From contig JALWWO010000009.1 of the NCBI GenBank assembly GCA_027078745.1, positions 1 through 64,000 on the forward strand: DNA of 64,000 nt, in the 5' to 3' direction. The notes beneath the pieces are model-generated. The model saw only the letters and a program-made list of their open reading frames with translations. It was not told where the DNA came from and made no database searches. The DNA is from Chromatiaceae bacterium (GTDB lineage Bacteria; Pseudomonadota; Gammaproteobacteria; Chromatiales; Chromatiaceae). The position numbers and the translations under genes are program-made. Positions 30,758-41,579 of the stretch are shown here, in pieces. The first letter of the stretch is position 1. Each line of letters starts with the position of its first letter.

Positions 30758-31287
30758 CAATCCAACTCCTCGATCCAACGATCCAAGGCTTCCGGCGTCA
30801 AGTTTTCCCCGTAAGTCTTATCGATCAGCACCACGGGCGCATGGCGGCAGGCTCCCAGGCATTCCACTTCCTTGAAGGTGAACTTGCCATCCGCAGTAGT
30901 CTCCCCGGGCGCTACCTGATAGCGTTTTTTTACATGCTCGATGAGGGCTTCCGAACCGTTGAGCAAGCAGGAGATGCTGTTGCACACACAGACCTTGTGC
31001 CGGCCTGTGGGCTTTAGATCATACATGCCGTAGAAGCTGGCGACTTCGTAGACTGCGATAGGAGGCATCTCCAGATAGGCGGCTACCTCATTCATCAACT
31101 CGATGGTCAGCCAACCCCCGTTCCACTCCTGCACCAGGGTCAAGGCAGGCATCACGGCGGATTGCTTCCACTCCGGCGGATATTTGGCGATGTGGCGATC
31201 GATGGCTGCCCGAATCTCGGGGTTGAACAGATTCTCCCGAACTGCGGGATCGGTGGGCAGGGTTTGGGGGGTGCTTTTCAAGCTCAT
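30757..31287 (-). CDS. nuoE: NADH-quinone oxidoreductase subunit E
   Basis: 176-aa thioredoxin-like subunit with the 2Fe-2S cluster N1a: [12 protein letters not shown] and [11 protein letters not shown] provide the four cysteines. Start overlaps the nuoD stop (TGATG). Confidence 0.96.
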   Translation of the reverse strand: MSLKSTPQTLPTDPAVRENLFNPEIRAAIDRHIAKYPPEWKQSAVMPALTLVQEWNGGWLTIELMNEVAAYLEMPPIAVYEVASFYGMYDLKPTGRHKVCVCNSISCLLNGSEALIEHVKKRYQVAPGETTADGKFTFKEVECLGACRHAPVVLIDKTYGENLTPEALDRWIEELD

Positions 31288-32546
31288 CAGCGGTCGATCT
31301 CCCCGAAAACGATATCCATGGTGCCGATGATGGCCACCACATCGGCCAGCATGTGCCCGCGGGCCATCTCATCCATGGCTGCCAGATGGGCGAACCCCGG
31401 GGCACGCACCTTGAGCCGGTAGGGCTTGTTCGCCCCGTCGGAGATCAAATAAACACCGAATTCCCCTTTGGGCGCCTCCACCGCTGCATAAACTTCTCCA
31501 GGAGGCGGGCAATAGCCCTCGCTGAAGAGCTTGAAATGATGGATCAAGGCTTCCATATCTGTCTTCATGGTGCGGCGCGGCGGGGGGGCGATCTTGTAAT
31601 CCTGGATCATCACGGGGCCCGGGTTCGCCCGCAACCATTCCACGCACTGCTTGATGATCCGGTTGCTCTGGCGCAATTCTTCGATGCGCACGAGATAGCG
31701 ATCGTAGCAGTCCCCGTTCTGACCTACGGGAATGTCGAAATCCACCCGATCATAGGCGGCATAGGGCTGTTTCTTCCGAAGATCCCAGGCGATGCCCGAA
31801 CCCCGCAGCATGGGCCCGGTGAAACCTAGTTGCAGTGCCCTTTCCGGAGAAACGACCCCAATGCCCACGGTGCGTTGCTTCCAGATGCGGTTGTCCGTGA
31901 GCAGGGTTTCATATTCATCGATATAGGAGGGAAAGCGCTGGGTGAAGTCCTCAATGAAATCCAACAGAGAACCCTGACGGGCTTCGTTCTTTCGGGCGAT
32001 CTCCTCCGCGCTGTGCCATTTCGTGGCCTCCTCCCGATAGCGAGGCATTTGATCCGGCAGATCTCGATATACTCCCCCCGGGCGGTAATAGGCAGCATGC
32101 ATCCGTGCACCGGATACTGCCTCATAACAATCCATGAGATCCTCTCGTTCCCGAAAACAATAGAGAAACAGGGTCATGGCCCCCAGGTCCAACGCATGGG
32201 AACCGAGCCAGAGCATATGATTGAGAATGCGGGTGATCTCGTCGAACAGGGTGCGGATATATTGCGCCCGTATCGGGGGTTCGATGCCCAACAACTTCTC
32301 GATGGCCCGCACATAGCCGTGCTCGTTGCACATCATGGACACATAGTCCAAGCGGTCCATATAGCCGATGCTCTGGTTGAACGGCTTGGTCTCCGCAAGC
32401 TTCTCGGTGCCCCGATGAAGCAGGCCCACATGAGGATCGGCTCGTTCGACGACCTCCCCGTCCATCTCCAGCACTAACCGGAGCACGCCGTGCGCGGCAG
32501 GATGCTGGGGGCCGAAGTTCAGCGTGTAATTGCGAATCTCAGGCAT
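31287..32546 (-). CDS. nuoD: NADH-quinone oxidoreductase subunit D
   Basis: 419-aa 49-kDa-type subunit that forms the quinone site with NuoB. Blocks: [32 protein letters not shown] and [12 protein letters not shown]. Stand-alone, not fused with NuoC. Confidence 0.97.
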   Translation of the reverse strand: MPEIRNYTLNFGPQHPAAHGVLRLVLEMDGEVVERADPHVGLLHRGTEKLAETKPFNQSIGYMDRLDYVSMMCNEHGYVRAIEKLLGIEPPIRAQYIRTLFDEITRILNHMLWLGSHALDLGAMTLFLYCFREREDLMDCYEAVSGARMHAAYYRPGGVYRDLPDQMPRYREEATKWHSAEEIARKNEARQGSLLDFIEDFTQRFPSYIDEYETLLTDNRIWKQRTVGIGVVSPERALQLGFTGPMLRGSGIAWDLRKKQPYAAYDRVDFDIPVGQNGDCYDRYLVRIEELRQSNRIIKQCVEWLRANPGPVMIQDYKIAPPPRRTMKTDMEALIHHFKLFSEGYCPPPGEVYAAVEAPKGEFGVYLISDGANKPYRLKVRAPGFAHLAAMDEMARGHMLADVVAIIGTMDIVFGEIDR

Positions 32547-33243
32547 CAGCGTTCTCCGAAGGGTCGCTGCTGGACTGGGGGGAACGGATCACCCGAGGCA
32601 CGAGCACCCGCGGTTCGATCTGAACTGGCCGGTAGACTACCCGCCGTTGCTGAGGATCATAATGCATTTCCACTTGTCCCGATAGGGGAAAATCTTTGCG
32701 GAAGGGATGCCCAATGAAGCCGTAGTCCGTCAGGATGCGCCGGAGATCGGGGTGACCTCGATAGAGGATCCCGAAGAGGTCAAAGGCCTCCCGCTCGAAC
32801 CAGTTCGCCGCAGACCAGATGGAAATCACGGAATCCACCATGGGTGCCTGGCTGTCGAGAAAGACCTTCAGGCGCAGGCGCCGGTTGTGGGTGAGGGAGA
32901 GAAGATGATAGACCGAAGCGAAGCGCGGTTCCTGCGTCGGGAGGGGCGATTCTCGTTTCACCGCACGGCTAAAGCCGGTGTTCGGTGCCTGTGCAGTCTC
33001 CCATTCCGATTGGCCATAGGTGCTGTAATCGACCCCGCAGAGGTCGATGAGCTGTTCGAAGCGAAAATCTGGATGATCGCGCAGGGTTCGGGCCGTTTCC
33101 AACAGAGATTCCGGCGGAAGCACAAGTGTGACTTCCAGGGGGGCGAGCACGAGGGAATAGCCTTGGGCGTTGAAATGCTGTTCCAATGCTTCGGCCAGCG
33201 CATCTAATCGGGCGTCGCCGGTGCGGGATTCCTGGGATGACAT
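32539..33243 (-). CDS. nuoC: NADH-quinone oxidoreductase subunit C
   Basis: 234-aa 30-kDa-type subunit. Blocks: [35 protein letters not shown] and [23 protein letters not shown]. The ATG at 33243 ([10 protein letters not shown]) is chosen; the open frame upstream overlaps nuoB antiphase. Overlaps nuoD by 8 bp. Confidence 0.95.
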   Translation of the reverse strand: MSSQESRTGDARLDALAEALEQHFNAQGYSLVLAPLEVTLVLPPESLLETARTLRDHPDFRFEQLIDLCGVDYSTYGQSEWETAQAPNTGFSRAVKRESPLPTQEPRFASVYHLLSLTHNRRLRLKVFLDSQAPMVDSVISIWSAANWFEREAFDLFGILYRGHPDLRRILTDYGFIGHPFRKDFPLSGQVEMHYDPQQRRVVYRPVQIEPRVLVPRVIRSPQSSSDPSENADA

Positions 33244-33257
33244 GATGGGCAACGGGT

Positions 33258-33734
33258 TCAGCGGGCGATGGTCTGGGTACGGCGGATTTTTTCTTGGAGC
33301 TGAAGTATACCGTAGAGCAGGGCTTCTGCGGTGGGGGGGCAGCCGGGCACATAGATGTCTACGGGAATGATGCGATCGCAGCCCCGTACCACCGAATAGG
33401 AATAATGGTAATAACCGCCCCCGTTGGCACAGGAACCCATGGAAATTACCCAGCGGGGTTCCGCCATCTGGTCGTACACCTTGCGCAGGGCGGGGGCCAT
33501 CTTGTTGCACAGGGTGCCCGCGACGATCATCACATCGGATTGGCGGGGGCTTGGGCGGAAGATGATGCCGAAGCGATCCAAATCATAGCGAGACGCCCCC
33601 GCCTGCATCATCTCCACCGCACAGCAGGCGAGCCCGAAGGTCATGGGCCACAGGGAGCCAGTTCGCGCCCAGTTGATGAGTTTGTCCGCCGTGGTGGTGA
33701 TGATTCCCTGCTTTAAGATGCCTTCTATTCCCAT
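33258..33734 (-). CDS. nuoB: NADH-quinone oxidoreductase subunit B
   Basis: 158-aa subunit carrying the terminal cluster N2: [23 protein letters not shown] and [13 protein letters not shown]. The ATG at 33734 ([10 protein letters not shown]) is preferred to 33755 because it matches the family; it overlaps the nuoA stop by 10 bp. Confidence 0.96.
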   Translation of the reverse strand: MGIEGILKQGIITTTADKLINWARTGSLWPMTFGLACCAVEMMQAGASRYDLDRFGIIFRPSPRQSDVMIVAGTLCNKMAPALRKVYDQMAEPRWVISMGSCANGGGYYHYSYSVVRGCDRIIPVDIYVPGCPPTAEALLYGILQLQEKIRRTQTIAR

Positions 33735-34081
33735 TCCAAAGCTCCCTTCTTCCACTCGTAAACGAATCCGACCACTAGAATTCCCAAGAAGATGGCCATG
33801 GCGATGAAGGCCGTTATCCCCAGTTCCTTCAGCACAACTGCCCAGGGAAAAAAGAAGGCGATTTCTAGGTCGAAGAGGATGAAGAGGATGGCGACGAGAT
33901 AATAGCGCACATCGAATTTGAGGCGGGCATTTTCAAAAGCCTCAAAGCCGCATTCATAGGGAGAATTTTTTTCGACATCGGGGCGATGTTCGGAAAGGAG
34001 GAAGCCCGCGGCCAGGGCACCCCCGCCCACGAGCAGGCCGACGAGCAGGAAGAGCAGTATGGGTAGATAGTTTTCGAGCAT
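33725..34081 (-). CDS. nuoA: NADH-quinone oxidoreductase subunit A
   Basis: 118-aa membrane subunit with three helices and the conserved loop [20 protein letters not shown]. First gene of the operon, about 110 nt downstream of a strong promoter. Confidence 0.96.
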   Translation of the reverse strand: MLENYLPILLFLLVGLLVGGGALAAGFLLSEHRPDVEKNSPYECGFEAFENARLKFDVRYYLVAILFILFDLEIAFFFPWAVVLKELGITAFIAMAIFLGILVVGFVYEWKKGALEWE

Positions 34082-34340
34082 GGGCGCTGGTTCCCCGCAT
34101 TGAATTCGCCTTCAGAGCAATTCCTCCCACCCCTCTCGGTTGCTCGCGCTAGATTGCTCGCGCGGGCAGGATCGTTCCGAACTGCGAGCACCGCACCGAA
34201 GTCTATGCGAGCAAAAGCGCTTCTGTCAAAAATTGGCATTCTGGCCTTGACTGATCCCTTCCAAGCGATCAGCAAGTTCCTGCCTCAACCGCTGCGCGCC
34301 GGGGAAGCGCTTATTCCCAGCTGAACAGGACTGGTGGATG
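34082..34340 (-). promoter_or_regulatory. nuo operon leader with repeated GCGAGCA elements
   Basis: This gene-free stretch contains the nuo promoter and a long leader. TGCTCGC occurs on the plus strand at 34141-34147 and 34155-34161, inside the tandem 10-mer TTGCTCGCGC (34140-34149 and 34154-34163, period 14). Its complement GCGAGCA occurs at 34184-34190 and 34207-34213. In the transcript one UGCUCGC arm could pair with either of two GCGAGCA arms; pairing with the second extends through CGGU/ACCG. This allows mutually exclusive hairpins. Confidence 0.4.
34200..34229 (-). promoter_or_regulatory. Sigma-70 promoter of the nuo operon
   Basis: On the minus strand TTGACA (complement of 34224-34229) and TAGACT (complement of 34200-34205) are separated by 18 bp. 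The predicted start is near 34193, about 110 nt before nuoA. Confidence 0.65.
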
Positions 34341-34380
34341 AAAAAATAAAGCGGTGCACTGCAACATGCAGTACGCCGCT
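34341..34380 (-). terminator. Rho-independent terminator after tRNA-Leu
   Basis: Minus-strand AGCGGCGTACTGCA / TGCAGTGCACCGCT stem with two mismatches around a TGT loop, followed by TTATTTTTTC. It separates tpiA-secG-tRNA-Leu from the nuo operon. Confidence 0.9.
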
Positions 34381-34388
34381 CTTTCTCT

Positions 34389-34473
34389 TGGTGCCGACGG
34401 CCGGAGTCGAACCGGCACGGCTCGCGCCACTACCCCCTCAAGATAGCGTGTCTACCAATTCCACCACGTCGGC
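34389..34473 (-). tRNA. tRNA-Leu(GAG)
   Basis: 85-nt class II tRNA read on the minus strand. Acceptor GCCGACG pairs with CGTCGGC; D arm TGGTGGAATTGGTAGACACG; anticodon loop TTGAGGG with anticodon GAG on stem CTATC/GGTAG; variable arm; T arm CCGGTTCGACTCCGG; CCA encoded. Closely resembles E. coli tRNA-Leu(GAG). It lies 4 nt after the secG stop, in the conserved tpiA-secG-leuU-nuo arrangement. Confidence 0.97.
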
Positions 34474-34477
34474 TATA

Positions 34478-34936
34478 TCACTGGGATTTTTCCACTGGCA
34501 CAGGGGTTTGCTCCTCCTGGATTTTGCTGTCCGCTGCGGCTGCTTCCGGTTTTACCGGAGATACTGGCGGCGGAGGGAGAATCGATGCCTGTACCCGGGT
34601 TGCTTCCGCCTCTGGCGCCGGTACAACAGTTTCCGCTGGCTTCTCCGTCTCCGGCACCACAACTGGCGTCTGATCCAGATTATCCATCAGGCTGGGTGGC
34701 TCGCCCACCTGAGCTGCGTAATAGGCCAGGGCGATGCTGGTGAGGAAAAACAGCGTAGCCAAGATCGCTGTGGATCGGGAGAGAAAATTGCCCGCTCCCC
34801 GCGCCCCGAAGACGGTGGCGGAAGCACCGCTCCCGAAGGCGGCACCCATATCCGCCCCTTTTCCGTGCTGGATCAAAATCAGGCCGATCAACCCGATGGC
34901 GAGAAAGAGATGAAGAACGGTCAGTAGGGTCTGCAT
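34478..34936 (-). CDS. secG: Protein translocase subunit SecG
   Basis: 152-aa inner-membrane SecYEG subunit. Two hydrophobic helices (N-terminal and about residues 55-72) around the conserved loop ILIQHGKGADMGAAFGSGAS and ATVFGARGAGNFLSRST. The C-terminal 75 residues are Pro/Glu/Val/Ala-rich and variable in the family. Three bases after tpiA. Confidence 0.94.
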   Translation of the reverse strand: MQTLLTVLHLFLAIGLIGLILIQHGKGADMGAAFGSGASATVFGARGAGNFLSRSTAILATLFFLTSIALAYYAAQVGEPPSLMDNLDQTPVVVPETEKPAETVVPAPEAEATRVQASILPPPPVSPVKPEAAAADSKIQEEQTPVPVEKSQ

Positions 34937-34939
34937 CGG

Positions 34940-35704
34940 CTAAGCAACACTCTCCTGGGCAGCCCGGCAAATTCCCAAGAAATCATCTGCTACGAGAGAA
35001 GCGCCTCCGATCAAGCCCCCGTCGATATCCGGCTTCGCCATGAGATCCCCCGCATTGCCGGGCTTCATGCTGCCCCCGTACAGAATTCTGAGGTCTTGCG
35101 CAACCTGTTCGTTCTGTGCGGCGATGCGCTCCCGAATGAAGGCGTGCACTTCCTGAGCCTGCTCCGGCGTAGCGGTCCGACCGGTACCAATGGCCCAGAC
35201 GGGTTCATAGGCGATCACACCCGCACCCAAACCTTCCACCCCAACAGCTTCGATCACGGCATCCAGTTGGCGCGCTACCACGCTTTCTGTAACCCCCTGC
35301 TCCCGTTCCTCCAGGGTTTCGCCCAAGCAGAGAATGGGTTTCAATCCACTGTCCCGGGCTACGGCAAACTTACGGGCCACCAAGGCATCATCCTCTCCAT
35401 ACAGGGAGCGCCGTTCCGAATGGCCCACGATCACATAGGTGCAGCCGAAATCCAGCAGCATGGAAGCTGCGATTTCCCCCGTAAAGGCACCAGCAGCTTC
35501 TGTGGAAAGATTCTGCCCACCCCAAGCGACTGGCGAACCCGTCAGCATGGATTGCGCTTGGGGGATATAGAGGAAGGGCGGGCAGACAGCCACTTCGCAC
35601 CGGGATACGTCCTCGATTCCGGAAAGGATCCCGGAGAGCAGTGTTTGTACACTTGCTCGGGATCCATTCATCTTCCAGTTACCTGCCACTAGCGGTCGGC
35701 GCAT
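34940..35704 (-). CDS. tpiA: Triosephosphate isomerase
   Basis: Glycolytic TIM barrel, 254 aa. Active-site Lys in AGNWKMNG, His in VGHSERRS and Glu in AYEPVWAIGTG; phosphate loop GGASL near the end. ATG at 35704 (MRRPLVAGNWKMNG) matches the family better than 35716. Confidence 0.97.
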   Translation of the reverse strand: MRRPLVAGNWKMNGSRASVQTLLSGILSGIEDVSRCEVAVCPPFLYIPQAQSMLTGSPVAWGGQNLSTEAAGAFTGEIAASMLLDFGCTYVIVGHSERRSLYGEDDALVARKFAVARDSGLKPILCLGETLEEREQGVTESVVARQLDAVIEAVGVEGLGAGVIAYEPVWAIGTGRTATPEQAQEVHAFIRERIAAQNEQVAQDLRILYGGSMKPGNAGDLMAKPDIDGGLIGGASLVADDFLGICRAAQESVA

Positions 35705-35811
35705 GATTCGATCCAATATTCACACGAATTAACACCCGCCCACAGGGACGGGCAGATCCCAGAACGAGCGGCTTGCGCATTCGGCTGTTGAGTCTTGCTC
35801 CCCGCCTGGCC

Positions 35812-36009
35812 TCAAGCCTTCACCCAGTTGCCGAAGTTATCCGTGTTTTTCGCCTCGCCATCTGCATAACCGGCTTCATAGGCTTCAGTGAGTCGCTGTT
35901 CTTCACGCTTCGGATTCTGAAGATAGCCGCACTGCCAACCTTGGATGTACTCGTCATCGACACCCATTTCTTCCATCTTAGTCACGGCATCATAGTAGAA
36001 CTGATTCAT
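35812..36009 (-). CDS. Small conserved-looking acidic protein of unknown function
   Basis: 65-aa product from the ATG at 36009, with GGAG about 9 nt upstream. It is rich in Tyr, Glu and Gly: MNQFYYDAVTKMEEMGVDD, then YIQGWQCGYLQNPKREEQR and LTEAYEAGYADG. One cysteine, no membrane segment. The aromatic and charged pattern looks under selection, and I recall similar short hypothetical proteins in gammaproteobacteria, but cannot name a family. It lies between tRNA-Gly and tpiA on the same strand. A GC-rich imperfect hairpin (about 35738-35756) sits between it and tpiA. Confidence 0.65.
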   Translation of the reverse strand: MNQFYYDAVTKMEEMGVDDEYIQGWQCGYLQNPKREEQRLTEAYEAGYADGEAKNTDNFGNWVKA

Positions 36010-36128
36010 GATTTCTGTCTCCGAGCACTTTGCGTAACATCTTAGCTGCACCTAGCCTCAGTAGGCTAGTTTGGCAGAGACCTGCCCGAATCCTTGAAAA
36101 ACGGGCTCTCAGGCGGATGATGGCGTAC

Positions 36129-36156
36129 AAAAAAAATCCGGCGTTTAGATCCGGAT
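36129..36156 (-). terminator. Rho-independent terminator after tRNA-Gly
   Basis: Minus-strand ATCCGG / CCGGAT stem (complement of 36136-36141 and 36151-36156) followed by eight T. Confidence 0.85.
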
Positions 36157-36172
36157 TCTCATCGCTGTGATT

Positions 36173-36248
<76 letters not shown>

Positions 36249-36280
36249 AAATTGGACGATGTACCTGCCAGAGGCCAACC

Positions 36281-36308
36281 ATTGTAGGCATTTCTTCAGA
36301 ACTGTCAA
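36281..36308 (-). promoter_or_regulatory. Sigma-70 promoter of tRNA-Gly
   Basis: Minus-strand consensus TTGACA (complement of 36303-36308) and TACAAT (complement of 36281-36286), 16 bp apart. Places the start about 26 nt before the mature tRNA. Confidence 0.75.
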
Positions 36309-36369
36309 CTCCTAAGATAGGGGATCCCGGATCGCCCGAGAGATCCGGAATCCAGCCGGTCCATTTTTC

Positions 36370-36777
36370 GTGGTGTTTCTCGCTGGGTTCTCTGGAGATA
36401 AAGAAGATTCAGGAAGTCTGATGTGCATGCACCGAATCGCGCGGTTGCCTGCCGATATTCATGCGGTCCTCGACCGAATCGAAGCACCGGAACTCCTGCT
36501 GCATCAAGCCGTGCGGGGAATGGAAGGTGGAACCGCCGGTGGCTTGCGTTGTGCAAGGAAACGCAATCTTAGCTCGGGGAACGTTTGGAAAAATGGAAGG
36601 CCAAGGAAGCCCGCAACCAAAAAACTGGCTCTTTGCTTCGAGGCAAATCGAGAGAATTTGGCAGAAAAGCTGATCCGGCGGCGCTTGGAAATGCAGCGCA
36701 CCAGAGAACCTTGGTGTGGGAGCAGGAACCACGAGCGCGGGAAGCAGAGCGATGAAGTGGACGTGACGGCGTATTGA
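36370..36777 (+). pseudogene. Possible frame-disrupted remnant, function unknown
   Basis: The 608 bases between tRNA-Gly and rfbB hold no confident gene. A 135-codon frame exists, but coding-like stretches change frame within it. The first part (ARLPADIHAVLDRIEAPELL) is in one frame. After about 36575 a different frame reads ERLEKWKAKEARNQKTG and ends AREAER with a stop near 36750. This would fit a short gene with one or two frameshifts, or chance. No family recognised. Confidence 0.2.
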
Positions 36778-36798
36778 AGCCTAACGATTCCGGAATCC

Positions 36799-36828
36799 TT
36801 GTGAACGAATAGAAGGGTTTCCGATAAT
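36799..36828 (+). promoter_or_regulatory. Candidate promoter of rfbBA
   Basis: TTGTGA (36799-36804) and GATAAT (36823-36828), 18 bp apart, with a start expected near 36835 and a leader of about 22 nt. Confidence 0.4.
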
Positions 36829-36856
36829 AGAACGTTGGCTATGATGGAAATTCAGG

Positions 36857-37918
36857 ATGCAAACTCTCCTCGTTACCGGCGGCGCTGGTTTTATTGGCGG
36901 CAACTTCGTCCATCGGATGCTGGCGGAATCCGATGTGCGCATCATCAACCTGGACAAGCTCACTTATGCAGGCAATTTGGACACCCTGGCGCCCATTCTG
37001 AACCATCCCCGCCATGTCTTCGTGCAGGGGGACATCAGCGACCGCCCCTTGGTGCGCCAGCTGTTGGAAACCCATCGGGTGGGAGCGATCGTCCACTTCG
37101 CCGCCGAAAGCCATGTGGATCGATCTATCGATGGACCGGCGGAGTTCATCCAGACCAACATCGAAGGCACTTTCCATCTGCTGGAAGCGGCTCGGGCCTA
37201 TTGGTCGCAATTGGATGAACCGGACCGGCGCGACTTCCGTTTCCTACAGGTTTCCACTGATGAAGTCTACGGCTCATTAGGACCTACCGGTTACTTCACC
37301 GAGCAGACCCCCTATGCGCCGAATTCCCCCTATTCCGCTTCCAAGGCATCGGCGGATCATCTGGTGCGCGCCTGGTTTCACACCTATGGGCTGCCAGTGC
37401 TCACCACCAATTGTTCCAACAACTACGGGCCCTATCAGTTCCCGGAGAAGCTCATTCCCCTGATGATCCTCAAGGCCTTGGCCGGGGAACCCTTGCCCAT
37501 CTATGGAGATGGGAGCCATGTGCGGGACTGGCTCTATGTGGAAGACCATTGCCGGGCCATCTGGCGGGTGTTGGAGGCCGGACAGCCCGGGGAAATGTAC
37601 AATATCGGGGGCAACAGCGAGCGGACGAACCTGCAAGTGGTGGATACCCTGTGCGATCTGTTAGACGAAAGGCTACCGAACTCCCCCCATCGCCCCCATC
37701 GGCAGCTCAAGACCTTCGTAGCCGATCGCCCGGGCCATGATCGGCGCTACGCCATCGACGCCAGCAAGATCCGAAGAGAGTTGGGTTGGCAGCCCCGAGA
37801 AACCTTTGAAACCGGGCTTGCTCGAACCCTGGATTGGTATCTGGAACATAGGGAATGGTGCCGGCGGGTGATGGATGGCAGCTATCGAGGGCAGCGTTTG
37901 GGCGAGGGGACGCGATGA
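36857..37918 (+). CDS. rfbB: dTDP-glucose 4,6-dehydratase
   Basis: Extended short-chain dehydrogenase, 353 aa; converts dTDP-glucose to dTDP-4-keto-6-deoxyglucose with bound NAD+. Motifs: [13 protein letters not shown] (NAD), [25 protein letters not shown] (active Asp-Glu) and [14 protein letters not shown] (Tyr-x3-Lys). Stop overlaps the rfbA start. A sugar nucleotide enzyme for O-antigen or exopolysaccharide. Confidence 0.96.
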   Translation: MQTLLVTGGAGFIGGNFVHRMLAESDVRIINLDKLTYAGNLDTLAPILNHPRHVFVQGDISDRPLVRQLLETHRVGAIVHFAAESHVDRSIDGPAEFIQTNIEGTFHLLEAARAYWSQLDEPDRRDFRFLQVSTDEVYGSLGPTGYFTEQTPYAPNSPYSASKASADHLVRAWFHTYGLPVLTTNCSNNYGPYQFPEKLIPLMILKALAGEPLPIYGDGSHVRDWLYVEDHCRAIWRVLEAGQPGEMYNIGGNSERTNLQVVDTLCDLLDERLPNSPHRPHRQLKTFVADRPGHDRRYAIDASKIRRELGWQPRETFETGLARTLDWYLEHREWCRRVMDGSYRGQRLGEGTR

Positions 37919-38802
37919 ACCGCAAGGGCATCATCCTAGCGGGGGGTTCGGGCACGCGCCTCTATCCTCTGACCCGTAGCCTCAGTAAGCAGCTGCTACC
38001 CGTCTACGACAAACCCATGATCTACTATCCTTTGTCCATCCTCATGCTGGCGGGGATGCGGGAAATCCTGCTCATCACCACCCCGAGGGATGAGGGGGCT
38101 TTTCGGGATCTGCTGGGGGATGGCAGCGATTGGGGCATTCAGCTGCGCTATGCAGTGCAGCCGGAACCCGGCGGATTGGCCCAAGCCTTTCTCATCGGCG
38201 AGGACTTCATCGCGGGGGCACCTAGCTGCCTGATCCTGGGGGATAATCTTTTCTACGGTCATGGCCTGGTGGAGAAGCTGCGCGCGGCCAGCGCCCGCCC
38301 TCAGGGCGCTACGATCTTCGGCTATTGGGTGCGGGATCCCCAGCGCTACGGGGTCGCTGAACTGGACGACCGAGGAAGGGTCCTCGGGCTCGAGGAAAAA
38401 CCCCAAGTGCCTAAATCCCACTATGCGGTGACCGGACTCTATTTCTACGACGCTCAGGTCTGCGAACTGGCTGCCGGCCTGAAGCCCTCCGCGCGGGGAG
38501 AGCTGGAGATCACCGATCTCAATCTGCGCTATCTCGCCCAAGAGCAGCTCTTCCTAGAGCGACTCGGGCGGGGGATCGCTTGGCTCGATACGGGTACCCA
38601 TGAATCCCTCATGGAAGCCGGCAATTTCATCAAGACCATCGAACAGCGGCAGGGCTTGAAGATCTGTTGTCCGGAAGAAATCGCCTATCGGGCCGGTTGG
38701 ATCGATGGCGAACAACTGCGTCGTTTGGCCCTTCCCCTGGAGAAGAGCGGCTACGGGGCCTATTTGCTCCAGCTGCTGGAACAAGGGCTGGAATTCCCCT
38801 GA
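37915..38802 (+). CDS. rfbA: Glucose-1-phosphate thymidylyltransferase
   Basis: 295-aa nucleotidyltransferase making dTDP-glucose. Motifs: [41 protein letters not shown] and [14 protein letters not shown]. Coupled to rfbB by ATGA overlap. rfbC and rfbD do not follow, so the final dTDP sugar is undecided. Confidence 0.96.
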   Translation: MNRKGIILAGGSGTRLYPLTRSLSKQLLPVYDKPMIYYPLSILMLAGMREILLITTPRDEGAFRDLLGDGSDWGIQLRYAVQPEPGGLAQAFLIGEDFIAGAPSCLILGDNLFYGHGLVEKLRAASARPQGATIFGYWVRDPQRYGVAELDDRGRVLGLEEKPQVPKSHYAVTGLYFYDAQVCELAAGLKPSARGELEITDLNLRYLAQEQLFLERLGRGIAWLDTGTHESLMEAGNFIKTIEQRQGLKICCPEEIAYRAGWIDGEQLRRLALPLEKSGYGAYLLQLLEQGLEFP

Positions 38803-38806
38803 ATGA

Positions 38807-40213
<1,407 letters not shown>

Positions 40214-40218
40214 ACAGA

Positions 40219-40255
40219 AAAACCGGCTCTGAGCGCCATGCTCTCAGCCGGTTTT
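40219..40255. terminator. Bidirectional terminator between purB and the OmpA-like gene
   Basis: AAAACCGGCT and AGCCGGTTTT arms with inner GAGC/GCTC pairing, giving a long stem with A and T tracts on both sides. Serves convergent purB (plus) and the OmpA-like gene (minus). Confidence 0.9.
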
Positions 40256-40280
40256 GGGTTTATTTTGAGTTCAAAGGGAA

Positions 40281-40838
40281 TCAACCCCCGTAGAGCTCCG
40301 CCTTGATTTCGATCCGGCGATTTTTGGCGCGGCCTTCCTCCGTGTCATTGCTCGCGATGGGACGCCGCTCTCCCTCGGAAGCAATGTCGATCCGGCTCGG
40401 ATCCAACCCTCCCACAGTGACTAAATATTCCTTGGTTGCAGCAGCCCGCCGTTCGCCCAGTGCCAAATTATAGGCATCGCTGCCGATAGAATCCGTATGG
40501 CCGATGATGATGAGGTGTTCGTCCCCGCTGGTCTCCTTGACGCGACGGGCTAGATCGTCCAGGGCTACCTTCATATCCGGCTTGAGAACCGCCTTGTCAA
40601 AATCAAATTCGTCGTTGACCAGGTCAATGGTGAAGCTCTCAATGATCTCGACACAAGGAGGGAGATTGGTGGGTCCATCCTTGCTCTGCCAGCATTCCCC
40701 GTAGCTGGTCACCCAAGCCTGCTTGCCCTTGGCCTGCCAAAGCCTTTCCACCCTATCCGCCTGGGATAGGGGGGCTACGAGCGCCATGCTGAGCGCTGCC
40801 GGGGCGATGAAGCCCAAAATTTTGTGTTCTTTGCGCAT
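40281..40838 (-). CDS. OmpA-family peptidoglycan-binding protein
   Basis: 185-aa exported protein. Signal peptide about residues 1-27 (ILGFIAPAALSMALVAPLSQA). The middle part has a Cys pair (GECWQSKDGPTNLPPC). The C-terminal OmpA/MotB domain has FDFDKAVLKPDM, IIGHTDSIGSDAYNLALGERRA and AKNRRIEI. It binds diaminopimelate peptidoglycan in the periplasm. There is no lipobox and no eight-stranded barrel, so it is a soluble or loosely attached form. Single-gene unit. Confidence 0.9.
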   Translation of the reverse strand: MRKEHKILGFIAPAALSMALVAPLSQADRVERLWQAKGKQAWVTSYGECWQSKDGPTNLPPCVEIIESFTIDLVNDEFDFDKAVLKPDMKVALDDLARRVKETSGDEHLIIIGHTDSIGSDAYNLALGERRAAATKEYLVTVGGLDPSRIDIASEGERRPIASNDTEEGRAKNRRIEIKAELYGG

Positions 40839-41071
40839 ATCGGATTACCTCGGTTCGGGTGGAAAGCATCCAGCGTTGAAAAAACGGCAGGGGTGCGCCC
40901 TGGTTTGGTTCCAATCCGTGGTTATTGTAGCGCAAGATGGCGACAAAAGCGCAACCTTCTTTCCCATTCGGGCAAATCTACAACGCTTAAAAGGATCCTT
41001 TCCCCAACGCATTGAGCAGGTTACCAGTATCTTTCAATACGACTCGTGATCAAGATGCGACTTGTATATTT

Positions 41072-41578
41072 TTAACAACAACTATCTGCCTCCCAGGAAA
41101 AAGAGACGGGAATCAAGGGGGGTGCCGCGGGTGCAAGGGCTTGCCAAAGCTGGAGGTAGGTTTTCCCGGTGGGAGGATGGATTTCTTCGGGTGCCACGTC
41201 CGCCAGAGGTCGCAGCACGAAGGCATATTTTAGGATCTCCTCGCGGGGGAAGCTGTAACCCGCTTCGGTACCCACAAAGTGCCCATAGGTGAGGAGATCC
41301 AGATCCAGGGTGCGTGAGGTGAATTTTTCTGCGGTGCGCACCCGTCCCCACTGGGCTTCGATGGCGCGAAAGGCAGCGAGCAGTTCGGGAACGGTTGCCT
41401 TCGTCCGAAACCCCACCACCAGATTTAAGAAGGGATCCCCCTGAAAACCCTCCGCTTCGCTTTCATAGATGGGGGAAATCTGCAATGCCCCATAGCGGGC
41501 TTTTAGGGAGCGGATCGCACCCCGAATGGAAATCTCTCGGTGCTGATTGGTGCCGATGCTGGCCCAGACCTGGGGCAT
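41072..41578 (-). CDS. folK: 2-amino-4-hydroxy-6-hydroxymethyldihydropteridine pyrophosphokinase
   Basis: Folate synthesis; pyrophosphorylates 6-hydroxymethyldihydropterin. 168 aa with GTNQHREISIRGAIRSL, YESEAEGFQGDPFLNLVVGF and TLDLDLLTYG. Start ATG 41578 directly after folB. Confidence 0.94.
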   Translation of the reverse strand: MPQVWASIGTNQHREISIRGAIRSLKARYGALQISPIYESEAEGFQGDPFLNLVVGFRTKATVPELLAAFRAIEAQWGRVRTAEKFTSRTLDLDLLTYGHFVGTEAGYSFPREEILKYAFVLRPLADVAPEEIHPPTGKTYLQLWQALAPAAPPLIPVSFSWEADSCC

Positions 41579-41579
41579 T

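Noticed and set aside
30757-30778. Longer nuoF start (MDRGVGLM...)
   Set aside because: The extra seven residues overlap nuoE and do not match the family; ATG at 30757 is coupled to the nuoE stop.
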